A DNA stretch of 64,000 nt from NCBI GenBank assembly GCA_013360405.1, contig JABWBR010000002.1:83537-147536 (forward strand). Direction: 5' to 3'. This stretch comes from Saprospiraceae bacterium. Lineage in GTDB: Bacteria > Bacteroidota > Bacteroidia > Chitinophagales > Saprospiraceae. The notes below the pieces were generated by a model that was given only the letters and a program-made list of their open reading frames with translations, was not told the DNA's origin and made no database searches. The position numbers were made by a program, and so were the translations under genes. This document shows, in pieces, positions 8,957 to 18,144 of the stretch; within the stretch, counting starts at the first letter, position 1, and each line of letters opens with the position of its first letter.

Positions 8957-10141
8957 ATGTTCTATCCAAGAGATATACTCCCCGCCCTTGAATCTCATTT
9001 AGCAAATAAGCAGGTTACGGTGCTGACCGGCATGCGTCGTACAGGTAAAACTACTTTGCTGAAACACCTCATGGAGAAATCCGGCATCCGGCAAAGGGCT
9101 TTTTTTGATTTGGAGCGGATTGACTATCGGGAGTTATTTTCAGAAAAAAACTACGAAACGATCGTCCACGCGCTCAACCAACGAGGGCTTGATCTTTCGG
9201 AAAAAACGCTGATCGGTATAGATGAAATACAGCTCGCCCCAAACCTGCCCAGCGTCGTCAAATACTTATACGACCATTACGGCATCAAATTTATTTTAAC
9301 AGGATCGAGTTCTTATTATCTAAAAAACCGCTTCGAAGAGTCATTGGCGGGCAGGAAAAAAATCTTTGAAATTTACCCCTTGAGTTTAGGAGAAATGTTA
9401 ACCTTCCAGGGGGTAGCTTATTCGACCATGGAAGAAGAATTTAAGCCGTTGCCGTTTATTCCATCCGAATACGAACGCCTCAAACCCTACTACAATGATT
9501 TCATCGATTTTGGTGGATTTCCGGAAGTTGTCCTGATGAAAAAAAAAGAAGATAAACGCGATATGATAGCGGACATTTTGAGCTCTTATATCAATAATGA
9601 CGTGGCCGTCCTTACTGATTTTAGCAAAAGTGAAGAGGTTTACCAACTCATCAAGTTACTCGCAATAAGAGTTGGCGCCAGGATGGATATCTCAAAAATT
9701 TGCAGTGTTACAGGTATGTCCCGCAGGACAGTGGAAAATTATTTGAGTTTATTGGAGCAGTCCTATCTTATCCAGACTATTCCCGTCATATCAAAAAGTC
9801 CCGACCGCGAAATTGTCAAGGCCCGCAAGTTGTATTTTTTAGATAACGGCATCGCGTCAATGTCAGCAGAATTGAACAGTGGATCAAAATTTGAAAATGC
9901 CGTATTTAACCAGTTGAGGCGTTTCGGCGACCTCGCTTATTATTCCCTAAAAACAGGCAATGAAATTGATTTTATTTTAAATAAAAAAATGGCTATTGAA
10001 GTAAAAGAAACTGCTACGGAAGCGCATCTGAAAAACACGATTAACCTGGCCCGAAAAATTGGCGTTGAACAAAGCTACGTCATAGGGAGGTACCCCCACC
10101 AGGTATTTGAGGGGTTTGTTTGGGGTGGGGTTATTAGGTAG
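8957..10141 (+). CDS. AAA+ ATPase with C-terminal DUF4143 domain
   Basis: The 394-residue protein has an N-terminal ATPase core with Walker A GMRRTGKT at 25-32 and Walker B LIGIDEIQ (Asp89, Glu90). The sensor region ILTGSSSYYL follows. A winged-helix part (MDISKICSVTGMSRRTVENYLSLLEQSYLI) leads to a DUF4143-type C-terminus with a restriction-endonuclease-like core (GNEIDFILNKKMAIEVKET). The D...E-x-K pattern in that core is typical of the PD-(D/E)XK fold. These ATPases are common and scattered, and their function is not settled. The A+T-rich composition and palindromic promoter mark it as an accessory gene. No methylase or partner nuclease is beside it. Confidence 0.9.
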   Translation: MFYPRDILPALESHLANKQVTVLTGMRRTGKTTLLKHLMEKSGIRQRAFFDLERIDYRELFSEKNYETIVHALNQRGLDLSEKTLIGIDEIQLAPNLPSVVKYLYDHYGIKFILTGSSSYYLKNRFEESLAGRKKIFEIYPLSLGEMLTFQGVAYSTMEEEFKPLPFIPSEYERLKPYYNDFIDFGGFPEVVLMKKKEDKRDMIADILSSYINNDVAVLTDFSKSEEVYQLIKLLAIRVGARMDISKICSVTGMSRRTVENYLSLLEQSYLIQTIPVISKSPDREIVKARKLYFLDNGIASMSAELNSGSKFENAVFNQLRRFGDLAYYSLKTGNEIDFILNKKMAIEVKETATEAHLKNTINLARKIGVEQSYVIGRYPHQVFEGFVWGGVIR

Positions 10142-10325
10142 TTAATGGATCGCGCATTCACAGAGCGATGTCACCTCGTTCGCAAAGTCGCAAAGTCGCA
10201 CAGTCACACAGTCCCAAAGTCGCCATCCCGGCTCCGCTCACATGGAGGCTCGTTTCGACTCCGCTCAACGACCGGGCCAGGATCGTAAAGTCGTAAAGGT
10301 CTCTCCCTCTCTCCCTCCCACACTC
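10142..10325. repeat. CAAAGTCG simple-word spacer
   Basis: The spacer between two convergent genes holds repeats of CGCAAAGTCG/CACAGTC (10178-10222), a short segment with CGTTTCGACTCCGCTCAACG, and a pyrimidine-rich CTCTCCCTCTCTCCCTCCC tract (about 10300-10325). I see no gene and no clear intrinsic terminator. Confidence 0.55.
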
Positions 10326-13300
10326 TCACCCTCCCCAACCGCCACCTCCCGGCGTCTCGATCACCACGCAATCCCCAGCCTCCAGGCTGCGGCTATCGGC
10401 GCCATCCAGGGGGATGATGCGGCCGTCTTTGGCGATCAGAAATTGTCGGCCCGGCTTGCCGTCGCTGCCGCCGGCCATGCCGTAGGGGGCCACGTGGCGG
10501 TGTTGACTGAGTAGCGTCATTTCTATGGCTTCCAGGAATTCAAATGCCCGGATGATACCGTCGCCGCCGGGCCATTGGCCGGCGCCGCCGGAGCCGCGCC
10601 GGATGGCAAAGCGGAGCAGCCGCGCCGGGTATCGCCATTCGAGGTCTTCGGGGTCGGTAATGCGGGTGTTGGTCATGTGTTGGTGGACGGCACTGCGCCC
10701 TACAAAACCGGAACCCGCCCCCGCGCCGCCGCCAATGGTTTCGTAATAACCGAAACGGCTGTTGCCAAAGAGGAAGTTGTTCATGGTGCCCTGGCTGCAG
10801 GCGGCGAGTTGCAGGGCTTTGAGCAGGGTGTCTACCAGGCGCTGGCTGACTTCGGTATTGCCGCCTACCACTGCAGGACAACGATTGGGGTCGTCTACAA
10901 AATGGGGATGAAGGAAGCTGTCGTCGGGCAACACCACCTGTACCTGCCGCATTAATCCTTCGTTGAGCGGGATGTCTTTTTGACACAATAGCCGCAACAC
11001 ATAGATAACGGCGCTGTACACGATGGCTATATTGGCATTGAGGTTGCGGGGATGCACGGGCGAAGACCCCGAAAAATCGATCTCCACTTCTTTTTCCCCG
11101 ATATGGATGGCCACTTTGATCACCGAGCCGTCGTCGAGTTTTTCTTCGGCATTTACGATGCACCCTCGCCAGTCCGCCAGGGCTTCGTCGAGGGCGGCGG
11201 CGGCATGGTCTTGCAGGGCGTTCATGTAGTAGCGTACCTGATCAAGACCGTGGTCTGCCACGAGCTTGCGCAGCGCGTCGGCGCCGGCGCGCAAGGAGGC
11301 CAGGGCGGCGTTGAGGTCGGCGAGGTTGTCGCTGAGGGACCGGGTGGGATAGGGCGCTTCGCGCAACTGCTTTTCGATCATGTCCCACTGCACTTCGCCG
11401 GCTTTGACCAGGTACATGGGAGGAAAAACGACGCCTTCTTCGACCAGACAGGCAGCGTCGGGGGGCATCGAACCGGGCCTTTTCCCGCCGATTTCGGCGT
11501 GGTGCGCCCGGTTGATGGCATAGCCGATCAAGTCGCCCTCGTCGGTGTAGACGGCGCAGAGCAAGGTGATGTCGGGCAAATGCGAGCCACCGTATTTGGG
11601 GTGGTTGGTGATTACTACGTCGCCAGGGCTCAGGTCGATGGCTTCGCGTACCAGCCGCGCACAAATGCCCAGACTGCCCAGGTGCACCGGAATATGGGGA
11701 GCGTTGACCAGCAGTCGCGCATCGGCATCGAGCAGCGCACAGGAGAAGTCGAGGCGCTCTTTGATGTTGACGGAAAAAGCGGTGCGCTGTAATTGGGCGC
11801 CCATTTCTTCAGCAATGGCGGTGAAACGCGAGGTAAACAGCTCCAGCGCGATGGCTTCGCGCTGCGGATTCGACAATGCCGGCGCCGGCGCTACCCGCCG
11901 CAGCACGGCGTTGCGGCCTGCTTCCAGGGTGAGCTGCCAGCCCGGTTCGATAAAAGCGGTGGCAAAAGGGTTGAGCAGGATGGCCGGCCCGTCGAGGGCG
12001 GCGCCGTCGGGCAGCGATTCCCAGTGCCAGACGGGGTAAGCCGCCGATGCAGGCTGTGTAAACGCTTGCCTGGCGGGGGTGTCCAGCTTGCGGAGTTCAC
12101 TATCCAGGGCGGCAATGACTTTTACACTTTCTACTTCTACCGGCAGGTGGCCTGGGTAATAGCCGAAAAGCCGCCGGTATTGCTGTTCGAATTGGCCCCG
12201 CCAGTCTTCGTCGAAATTGGCCTCCAGGGCAAAATGCTGTCCTTTGAAGCGCAGGAAGATCAGTCGGGTGAAAGTACAGGTTTCGGATTGCAAGAGCCCT
12301 CCCGCTTCGCGGCATAGTGCGTCGAATATAGTTGGGAGTTCCGGCAGGCATTCCGTGAGCGACGATAGCACTTGCCTGCTTGCAAAGCGCTCCACGCGGG
12401 CCTTGCCGATGCCAAAGGCGCTGAGCAGTCCGCTGTCGTAGGGCAGCAAGATCGTATTCATTTGCAGCAGATCGGCAATGCGGCAGGCGTGTAATCCGCC
12501 GGCGCCGCCAAAGGCCAGCAGAGCGTAGTCGGGCGGATTAAATCCCCTGGTGATAGAAATATGGCGTATGGCATCGGCCATTTTTTCGTTGGCGATATCT
12601 TCGAAGCCACGCAGTAATTCATCCGCTGAGTAGTGTTCGCCGCTGCACCGAAAGATTTGGTCAGACACGTCGTGCAGAGCGCGGCGGGCGTCGGCTATGT
12701 TGATGGGGATACCCATGGCCGCCGGGTCGAGTTTGCCCAGCAGCAGATTGACGTCGGTGATGGTGAGGGGGCCGCCGGCGCCGTAGCAGGCCGGCCCTGG
12801 GTAGGCGCCGGCGCTTTGGGGGCCCACGCACAGCCGTTGCCCATCGAATGTGCAGATAGAACCGCCGCCGGCGGCTACCGTTTCGATAGCCAGCGAGGGG
12901 CTCAGCAGCGAAAATTGCTCGATAACGGTAGTAAAGCGATAGTCGTAGCGACCGTCGTAACGGGCGGTGTCAGTGCTGGTGCCGCCCATGTCGAGGGTGA
13001 GTACGCGTTCGAAGCCCATCTGCCTGGCTATCTGCGCGGCGCCGACTACCCCGCCGGCGGGGCCGCTGAGCAGGCTGTCTTTGGCGCAAAATGCGGTGGC
13101 GCTCACCAGTCCGCCGGCGCTGGTCATCACCAGCAGCGAAGCATCATGCAGTTGGCGGCTGATGCCCCGCAGATAATTTTGTAAAATAGGATCCAGGTAA
13201 GCATTGACCATGGCCGTCTGTGCGCGAGGCAGCAGGCCGATGCCGGGCGACAGGCGGTGCGACAGTGAGATATGGGTTATGCCGGCCTCTTCCAGGACGC

Positions 13301-14030
13301 GCGCCATAGTCAGTTCGTGAGCGGGATAGCGGTAGGCGTGTAAAAAAGCCACTGCTACCGAGCGGCAGGTTAGTTGCCCGGTAACGCGTTGTAATTCCTG
13401 GGAAGTCAGGGGTATTAATAGTTCACCGTCGGCGCCCAGGCGTTCCTCCACCTCAATCACTTGATCGAAAAGCAGGGCGGGCGCCGGGATATCGAGTTGG
13501 AACAAATGCGGTCGTTGCTGGTTGCCGATGGCGGGTAGATCGCCAAATCCTTTGGTGATGAGCAGGGCCACGCCGGTTCCTTTTTTTTCCAAAAGAGCGT
13601 TGGTTCCTTTTGTAGTGCCGATGCGCATATCGAGCGGGGGGAAAGCTGCATCAAGAGGGGTGGCGGTGAGCAGTCGAGCGGCGAGTACGGGAGCTTCTTC
13701 GCCGGCGCTGATCTCGAAATCGCTCGAGGGAGGCAGAGCCAAATCGCGGTCGAGCTCCAGTATACCCGTCGCCGGGTCGGCTGACAGCACGTTAGCCGTG
13801 ATGCCGGCGTCGGCCAGCGCATAAAACGAATAGCCTTTAAAAATAGACGCTGATATTCCCCAGCGTTGCTGCATGCGGTAGCGGCCGGGGGCGAGGCGTT
13901 CAAGTAAACGCCCACGGAGGCAGCCGCGGCTGAGCACTTTCACGCGTTGAGATAAGCCATTGGGTGTCAATGCCACGGCGTCGGTAAACGTGCCGCCGGT
14001 GTCTATCCAGATTTGCCAGCGCGTTGACAT
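10326..14030 (-). CDS. 5-oxoprolinase/hydantoinase, HyuA-HyuB fusion
   Basis: The 1234-residue enzyme begins with the ATP-binding signature DTGGTFTD at 10-17; the ATG at 14030 places it there, as the family expects, whereas the more upstream start adds an unlikely leader. The N-terminal half is HyuA-like ([39 protein letters not shown]) and the second half from about residue 720 is HyuB-like ([32 protein letters not shown]). Fused forms usually open 5-oxoproline or hydantoin rings with ATP. Compared with typical HyuA the N-terminus carries about 80 extra residues between DTGGTFTD and [10 protein letters not shown]. The exact substrate cannot be read from sequence. It is a lone minus-strand gene with no transporter beside it. 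Confidence 0.88.
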   Translation of the reverse strand: MSTRWQIWIDTGGTFTDAVALTPNGLSQRVKVLSRGCLRGRLLERLAPGRYRMQQRWGISASIFKGYSFYALADAGITANVLSADPATGILELDRDLALPPSSDFEISAGEEAPVLAARLLTATPLDAAFPPLDMRIGTTKGTNALLEKKGTGVALLITKGFGDLPAIGNQQRPHLFQLDIPAPALLFDQVIEVEERLGADGELLIPLTSQELQRVTGQLTCRSVAVAFLHAYRYPAHELTMARVLEEAGITHISLSHRLSPGIGLLPRAQTAMVNAYLDPILQNYLRGISRQLHDASLLVMTSAGGLVSATAFCAKDSLLSGPAGGVVGAAQIARQMGFERVLTLDMGGTSTDTARYDGRYDYRFTTVIEQFSLLSPSLAIETVAAGGGSICTFDGQRLCVGPQSAGAYPGPACYGAGGPLTITDVNLLLGKLDPAAMGIPINIADARRALHDVSDQIFRCSGEHYSADELLRGFEDIANEKMADAIRHISITRGFNPPDYALLAFGGAGGLHACRIADLLQMNTILLPYDSGLLSAFGIGKARVERFASRQVLSSLTECLPELPTIFDALCREAGGLLQSETCTFTRLIFLRFKGQHFALEANFDEDWRGQFEQQYRRLFGYYPGHLPVEVESVKVIAALDSELRKLDTPARQAFTQPASAAYPVWHWESLPDGAALDGPAILLNPFATAFIEPGWQLTLEAGRNAVLRRVAPAPALSNPQREAIALELFTSRFTAIAEEMGAQLQRTAFSVNIKERLDFSCALLDADARLLVNAPHIPVHLGSLGICARLVREAIDLSPGDVVITNHPKYGGSHLPDITLLCAVYTDEGDLIGYAINRAHHAEIGGKRPGSMPPDAACLVEEGVVFPPMYLVKAGEVQWDMIEKQLREAPYPTRSLSDNLADLNAALASLRAGADALRKLVADHGLDQVRYYMNALQDHAAAALDEALADWRGCIVNAEEKLDDGSVIKVAIHIGEKEVEIDFSGSSPVHPRNLNANIAIVYSAVIYVLRLLCQKDIPLNEGLMRQVQVVLPDDSFLHPHFVDDPNRCPAVVGGNTEVSQRLVDTLLKALQLAACSQGTMNNFLFGNSRFGYYETIGGGAGAGSGFVGRSAVHQHMTNTRITDPEDLEWRYPARLLRFAIRRGSGGAGQWPGGDGIIRAFEFLEAIEMTLLSQHRHVAPYGMAGGSDGKPGRQFLIAKDGRIIPLDGADSRSLEAGDCVVIETPGGGGWGG

Positions 14031-14086
14031 GAAGTAGTAATTGTACAGCCAAAATAGCATAAATGCGGAAATACCCCGGGGCTTTG

Positions 14087-14094
14087 TATATTTG
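14087..14094 (+). promoter_or_regulatory. -7 element TATATTTG for the structured leader RNA
   Basis: TATATTTG matches TAnnTTTG exactly. Transcription would start near 14101, which is where a long RNA rod begins. No good TTG is seen about 20 bases upstream, so the -33 side is weak. Confidence 0.4.
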
Positions 14095-14100
14095 TTTTCC

Positions 14101-14260
14101 CTAAGGAATGTGGTGTAAATAAGTTACCTGAATTCGGCGAGGCTATTTTTTCATCAAGTAAGGCGCGAGAGGGGAGCTTAGCCTAAGCTAAGTGACCGAC
14201 GAAGCAACGCAGCATGATGGAAAAAGAGTCCGCCCAAGCAGGTAAGTTATTTACGACACG
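14101..14260 (+). ncRNA. Rod-shaped structured RNA or riboswitch-like leader
   Basis: Positions 14110-14130 pair with 14239-14259 in 19 of 21 positions (one of these a G-U pair). After a small internal loop (14131-14135 with 14235-14238), 14136-14156 pairs with 14215-14234, again about 20 bases with one bulge, one mismatch and two wobbles. The apical part (14157-14214) holds a smaller hairpin, AGCTTA/TAAGCT at 14175-14180 and 14184-14189. A TAnnTTTG element lies just upstream and the TPR gene start just downstream. No terminator follows, so it is either a 5' leader or a processed RNA. I compared it from memory with common riboswitches, 6S RNA, tmRNA and SRP RNA and could not place it. Confidence 0.6.
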
Positions 14261-14282
14261 TTCCTCAATAAAAAAAATACTC

Positions 14283-15158
14283 ATGGGGCAAGCGCTACCT
14301 CCCAAATTGCAGGTTTTGATAGACAACGCCGCCGCCTATGAAGCGGCCGGCGACGCCTATAATGCCGTTAAATTGCTCAAAAGAGCAGCGCAATTGGCGC
14401 CCGACAGGCCGGAGACCTACTTTCGCCTGGGCTATATCTACAAATGCCGCCAGGAGTGGAAACCCGCATTGTATTACAACAAAAAAACTATCTCCCTCGA
14501 TCCTTCCAACCGCGAAGCCTGGTGGAATGTGGGGCTTAGCGCTACGGCACTCAAGATGTGGCGAACCGCCCACTATGTGTGGAACAAATTTGACGCAGCC
14601 CCCGCACCAAACATGCCGGTGAGCGCGCGCTGCGGTTACGGCGGTCAATTCGAATTATTGTGGGTCGTGCCTCTCGACCCCGCCAGGGGAGTTATCAAAA
14701 GCATTCCCCACCCGGCTGCGGACCGCCGGTATGGCGACATCATCTTATTTGACGGACAAATCATCGGGTTCAACATCGTGCAACGCCGCAAAGTGGCCGT
14801 GTATGAAGAACGGGGGCTTTTCAAGCGCTCGGCGTACCAGACATTTTCGTGTTATTTGCCCGGCGCAGAAGAAAAAGACCTGCTCATATTAGAGCGCATT
14901 TGCGAAGATGCGGGGCTTGGGTTTGAAGTATGGTCGAATGCCACCCGGGTGATGGCGCCCACCCATTCCGGGGTACTACCCGAATATTATTCCACGTTGG
15001 GGTTGGGTTCACCCCAACCCGGAGAAATGAGTTCACCCCAACCCGCCGGTTTGTGGGTTGCTATTGCGGCAAAAAGCGAAGACGAAGCCCAAAAAGTGCT
15101 GGATACCTGGCAAATAATCAGTCTGAAATCCCATTCACACTGGCGCCGCCACAATTGA
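14283..15158 (+). CDS. TPR-repeat protein of unknown function
   Basis: From the ATG at 14283 the protein has 291 residues. An earlier ATG at 14214 is rejected because it lies inside the 3' arm of the folded RNA leader. About two and a half tetratricopeptide repeats occupy the N-terminal 110 residues (AYEAAGDAYNAVKLLKRAAQ, YFRLGYIYKCRQEWKPALYY). The C-terminal half is a mixed alpha/beta domain I do not recognise. Residues encoded at 15000-15045 (GSPQPGEMSSPQP) come from an inserted repeat. The stop is 5 bases before the next start, so it is cotranscribed with a membrane protein. Confidence 0.75.
   Translation: MGQALPPKLQVLIDNAAAYEAAGDAYNAVKLLKRAAQLAPDRPETYFRLGYIYKCRQEWKPALYYNKKTISLDPSNREAWWNVGLSATALKMWRTAHYVWNKFDAAPAPNMPVSARCGYGGQFELLWVVPLDPARGVIKSIPHPAADRRYGDIILFDGQIIGFNIVQRRKVAVYEERGLFKRSAYQTFSCYLPGAEEKDLLILERICEDAGLGFEVWSNATRVMAPTHSGVLPEYYSTLGLGSPQPGEMSSPQPAGLWVAIAAKSEDEAQKVLDTWQIISLKSHSHWRRHN
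15000..15045. repeat. REP-like palindromic repeat inside a coding sequence
   Basis: GGGTTGGG (15000-15007) and CCCAACCC (15013-15020) form an 8-bp hairpin. The unit TTCACCCCAACCCG occurs at 15008-15021 and again at 15032-15045, 24 bases apart. It is read in frame as GSPQPGEM then SSPQPAGL, so it adds eight residues per unit without breaking the gene. This looks like an intergenic-type repeat that has entered a gene. Confidence 0.75.
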
Positions 15159-15163
15159 CAGCC

Positions 15164-16501
15164 ATGGAAAACGAAAAAAAATCGATAGCGGGTTGGCTGG
15201 ATCGCTTGCAGCGCGAAAGCTGGAATCTGGAACTACTTGTCTCCGGCGGGTCGATATTTTTATTGTTGCAGGTGTGCCAGGCTATACAAAATTTCTCTGC
15301 CGACCTCACGCAGGCGTACTACTTTGCGCCTCCCTTTTCCACCATCGTCCACAATTTTATCTCCATAGTCTATATGGCTGCTTCGCTGCTGGTTTTCAAC
15401 CTGGCGATTCACATCTTATTGCGGGGATTTTGGATAGGCGCCATCGGCTTGCGTTCGGTACAGCAGGGAGTGCATTTTCCGAGCTTAAAATACACTGCAT
15501 TTTTTGCCCGGCAACTAACGCGTCGCGTACCCACGCTCGACAGGCTAATCGTGAGGCTTGACGCGCTTTGCAGCGTGATCTTCGCCTTCAGTTTTTTGAT
15601 CATTTTCATGTTGTTTTCGCTGTTTTTGGGCGCTGTTTTTGTAGCATCCATGAGCTATTTATTTGCCTGGATAAGCAGCTTGATGGGGTATCAAACGGTG
15701 GTTTTGCCTTTGCTTATCCTGCTGTATATCGTGATTGCGGGCAGTGTCATCTACGCATTTGACACGCTCAGCCTGGGTTTGGTCAAAAAAATACCCTGGG
15801 TGAGCCGCCTCTATTACCCCTGGTATGTATTCATGGGGTACGTCACTGCTGCTTTTTTATACCGCAGCATATACTACGCGCTGGTCAGTCGATTGTCGCC
15901 GGTATGGGGGCGCGTTTTTTTGACTTCATACATACTCGTCGTTTTTTTGTTGCCCTTTTTTAAATACGAACAAGCGGTATTTTTTCCCGACTATCTTACT
16001 TCTGCGCATTTCAAACCTTCTTATTACGACAATTTGCGGCCTTCCGATACGCGAATTGCGCTGGCCAGTATTCCCAGCCAAATAGTGAGAGAGCGCCACC
16101 TGCCCTTGTTTATTCGCTACGATGTGCGCTACAATGCCGCCATCCGGCAGTGGTGTTCGGGTTACGAGCCCAGCAAGCGGGAGGGTATCATCTCGGGTAT
16201 TCAGCTATTTAACGGCATTCGTTTTGACACGCCCAAAACAGTGGAGAAAGACCCCCAGTTATTGTTAGGCTGCCTGTCCTCTTTTTACAACGTATACATC
16301 GACGGCAAGCGGCAGGAAAAGCTGGAATTCTGGTATTATACCCATCCCAAAAACGGGGAAAAAGGCATCTATACCATGCTCGACCTGAAAGAGTGGCAGG
16401 CGGGGCGGCATACCATATCTATCAAACGCCGCAGTATTAATGAGACGCCGGGTGTGAAAGAGGAGCAGTATGCGACGATTCCGTTTTGGTATGACCGGTA
16501 G
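15164..16501 (+). CDS. Multi-pass membrane protein of unknown function
   Basis: The 445-residue protein starts at the ATG at 15164, 5 bases after the TPR gene. At least five hydrophobic segments fill residues about 28-280 (for example SGGSIFLLLQVCQAI and FAFSFLIIFMLFSLFLGAVF). The C-terminal 165 residues are soluble, with many aromatic and basic residues, and end in a beta-rich region (KEWQAGRHTISIKRRSI). I do not recognise a family. Its place between a TPR protein and another membrane protein suggests an envelope role, but no function can be assigned. Confidence 0.7.
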   Translation: MENEKKSIAGWLDRLQRESWNLELLVSGGSIFLLLQVCQAIQNFSADLTQAYYFAPPFSTIVHNFISIVYMAASLLVFNLAIHILLRGFWIGAIGLRSVQQGVHFPSLKYTAFFARQLTRRVPTLDRLIVRLDALCSVIFAFSFLIIFMLFSLFLGAVFVASMSYLFAWISSLMGYQTVVLPLLILLYIVIAGSVIYAFDTLSLGLVKKIPWVSRLYYPWYVFMGYVTAAFLYRSIYYALVSRLSPVWGRVFLTSYILVVFLLPFFKYEQAVFFPDYLTSAHFKPSYYDNLRPSDTRIALASIPSQIVRERHLPLFIRYDVRYNAAIRQWCSGYEPSKREGIISGIQLFNGIRFDTPKTVEKDPQLLLGCLSSFYNVYIDGKRQEKLEFWYYTHPKNGEKGIYTMLDLKEWQAGRHTISIKRRSINETPGVKEEQYATIPFWYDR

Positions 16502-16550
16502 AGACGCAATGCTTTGCGTCTGTACAAATGAGACGCAATGCTTTGCATCT
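16502..16550. repeat. Two copies of a 20-base hairpin repeat
   Basis: Positions 16502-16521 and 16531-16550 are near-identical copies of AGACGCAATGCTTTGCGTCT; the second has one base changed. Each copy folds as an 8-bp stem (AGACGCAA/TTGCGTCT) with a four-base loop. They directly follow the stop codon of the 445-residue membrane protein and may act as its 3' end. Confidence 0.75.
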
Positions 16551-16551
16551 C

Positions 16552-16582
16552 TTGCGTAGATAGAGAATAGTATTTACATTTG
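16552..16582 (+). promoter_or_regulatory. Promoter of the 249-residue membrane protein gene
   Basis: TTG at 16552-16554 and TACATTTG at 16575-16582 are separated by 20 bases, a full match to the Bacteroidota pattern. It lies 36 bases before the ATG at 16619. The -33 element touches the end of the preceding repeat. Confidence 0.65.
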
Positions 16583-16618
16583 AATACAAACAACATATAA
16601 AACTAAAAACCAAAATCC

Positions 16619-17368
16619 ATGCGTACATTAAATCAGCAGAAGATGGAACGCCTGATCGAGCAGGGGTACGAATTTCGCCTGGGCGATTATATAAGCGAAG
16701 GATTCTCCATCATGCAAAAGCAGATGGGGTTGTTCGTAGGCTTTACCATCGTATTCTTTCTCATTGTGATGGGCGCCCAGATTGTGCCTGTTGTAGGCCC
16801 CATTGCCTCCAGTTTTTTCTTAAGTCCGCCGCTTGTGGCCGGTTTTTACCTGGTATCGCATAAAATCAAGTTGGGTGAACCTATCACCTTCAACGATTTT
16901 TTCTCCGGATTCACTTTCGTAGGTCCTTTGGCCATAGCTACCTTGGTACTTACTATATTTTACGTGGTGGGCATGGTTCCTTTTATCATGGCCGTGGGCA
17001 CTTCCATCTTTTTGGGTGAATTCACAGGGTTTGAAATGTTTCCTTTCTGGTCATTTTTCTTGTTGCTTCCGCTGGTTTACCTGGGGGTAGCCTATTCCTG
17101 GACCTCTCTTTTTATTGTATTTCATAAAATGGAATTCTGGCCGGCGATGGAGCTGAGCCGCAAGATCGTAACCAAAAACTGGTGGCAGATCTTTTTGTTT
17201 GCTATCGCAATCGGCTTTGTAAACCTGGCGGGAGTGCTAGCATTGGGGGTAGGACTCTTATTTACCGTGCCTGCTTCTCTGGCTGCCCAGTATGCCGCTT
17301 TTGCCGATGTAACGAGGCTGATGGAAGAGGAAGAAGCCGATGAGATAGTGGATCACTTGGTGGATTGA
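16619..17368 (+). CDS. Polytopic membrane protein (beta-subunit/DUF975-like)
   Basis: The 249-residue protein has a short charged N-terminus and about five membrane helices: MGLFVGFTIVFFLIVMGAQI, VGPLAIATLVLTIFYVVGMV, SFFLLLPLVYLGVAYSWTSL and two more near 190-230. It ends in an acidic tail (EEEEADEIVDHLVD). The segment FHKMEFWPAMELSRKIVTKNWW resembles uncharacterised bacterial integral membrane families of the DUF975 kind, which have no proven function. It has its own promoter, so it may be regulated apart from the upstream TPR pair. Confidence 0.75.
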   Translation: MRTLNQQKMERLIEQGYEFRLGDYISEGFSIMQKQMGLFVGFTIVFFLIVMGAQIVPVVGPIASSFFLSPPLVAGFYLVSHKIKLGEPITFNDFFSGFTFVGPLAIATLVLTIFYVVGMVPFIMAVGTSIFLGEFTGFEMFPFWSFFLLLPLVYLGVAYSWTSLFIVFHKMEFWPAMELSRKIVTKNWWQIFLFAIAIGFVNLAGVLALGVGLLFTVPASLAAQYAAFADVTRLMEEEEADEIVDHLVD

Positions 17369-17439
17369 GTTAGCACTCAGCAGTCGGCAGTCGGCAGTCA
17401 GATCAATGAAACTGAGTGCTGACTGCCGAGTGCTGACTG
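17369..17439. repeat. CAGTCGGCAGTC/GACTGCCGA inverted word repeat
   Basis: The whole gap between two convergent genes is made of the word CAGTCGGCAGTCAGCACTC and its complement, with arms at about 17374-17400 and 17410-17442. The position and symmetry suit a bidirectional transcription end. The right arm reaches the last codons of the CBS gene. Confidence 0.7.
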
Positions 17440-18099
17440 CTAAACATTAAGATACGACATCAACGCATCGTAGCGTTCGCGGAGGGAGTCGAAATATTCT
17501 GCTTCGTAAAACGAGGCTTTCACTTCATAATTAAAGCGTTCGAAAGTCGCTATAATACCATGAACGTTGAGGCGGTTGATTTTCAGGGTTACTTCCAGGC
17601 GTTCTGAGTGGGCGTTGGTAGTAATAAAAGCGCTGATAATAGCTGCATTTTCGGATTCCACGATACGGGCAATTTCCGCCAGGGAATAATCGCGTTTGGG
17701 TATTTCGAGCACGATAATACAGCCCGGTTCTATAAACGACACGGTAGAGGCAAAATAGCGCAGCAAGTCTTCCATCGTGATGAGTCCCAGATAATTGTGT
17801 TGGTCGTCTACCACGGGGACTATACTGAGGTTGTGTTCTGCCAGCAGGCGCATCACCTCAAAAATATGGTCGGAATGTTTTACGTATACGGCCGGCAGGG
17901 AAAGCGCGTAGGAGCCGACGGCTTCCTCGGCATCATTGTTGAGCACATCATCTTCTGAAAGCAATCCCAGCAGTTGGCGGTCATTGACGATAGGCAGGTG
18001 CCTGATATGGAAATCGGACATTAAGCCAATGGCTTCTTCACCGGTATCGGAAGTGCGCAGTGGCAAAATAATCGAAGAGAGCAGGTTTTCAGCAATCAT
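17440..18099 (-). CDS. Paired CBS-domain protein with ACT-like C-terminus
   Basis: Two CBS motifs are seen in the 219-residue protein: residues about 5-55 (AIGLMSDFHIRHLPIVND...LLGLLSEDDVL) and 65-118 (VMRLLAEHNLSIVPVVDD...YLGLITMEDLL). Together they form a Bateman module that binds adenine nucleotides. Residues about 125-219 resemble an ACT domain (GCIIVLEIPKRDYSLAEIARIVESENAAI). This is the AcuB-type arrangement, a small-molecule sensor without a catalytic part. Its target is unknown. It lies 45 bases from the TM2 protein gene on the same strand, so cotranscription is possible. Confidence 0.85.
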   Translation of the reverse strand: MIAENLLSSIILPLRTSDTGEEAIGLMSDFHIRHLPIVNDRQLLGLLSEDDVLNNDAEEAVGSYALSLPAVYVKHSDHIFEVMRLLAEHNLSIVPVVDDQHNYLGLITMEDLLRYFASTVSFIEPGCIIVLEIPKRDYSLAEIARIVESENAAIISAFITTNAHSERLEVTLKINRLNVHGIIATFERFNYEVKASFYEAEYFDSLRERYDALMSYLNV

Positions 18100-18144
18100 A
18101 GCACCAGTATTATCAGGTCGTCAAAAAAAATAGCCGGTATCCCA

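Noticed and set aside
8957..10141. AAA+/DUF4143 gene as part of a restriction or defence island
   Set aside because: No methylase, nuclease or helicase is adjacent; these ATPases are usually found alone.
14214..14282. Earlier ATG for the TPR protein
   Set aside because: It lies within the 3' strand of the long RNA helix, and the peptide it adds has no TPR or signal features.
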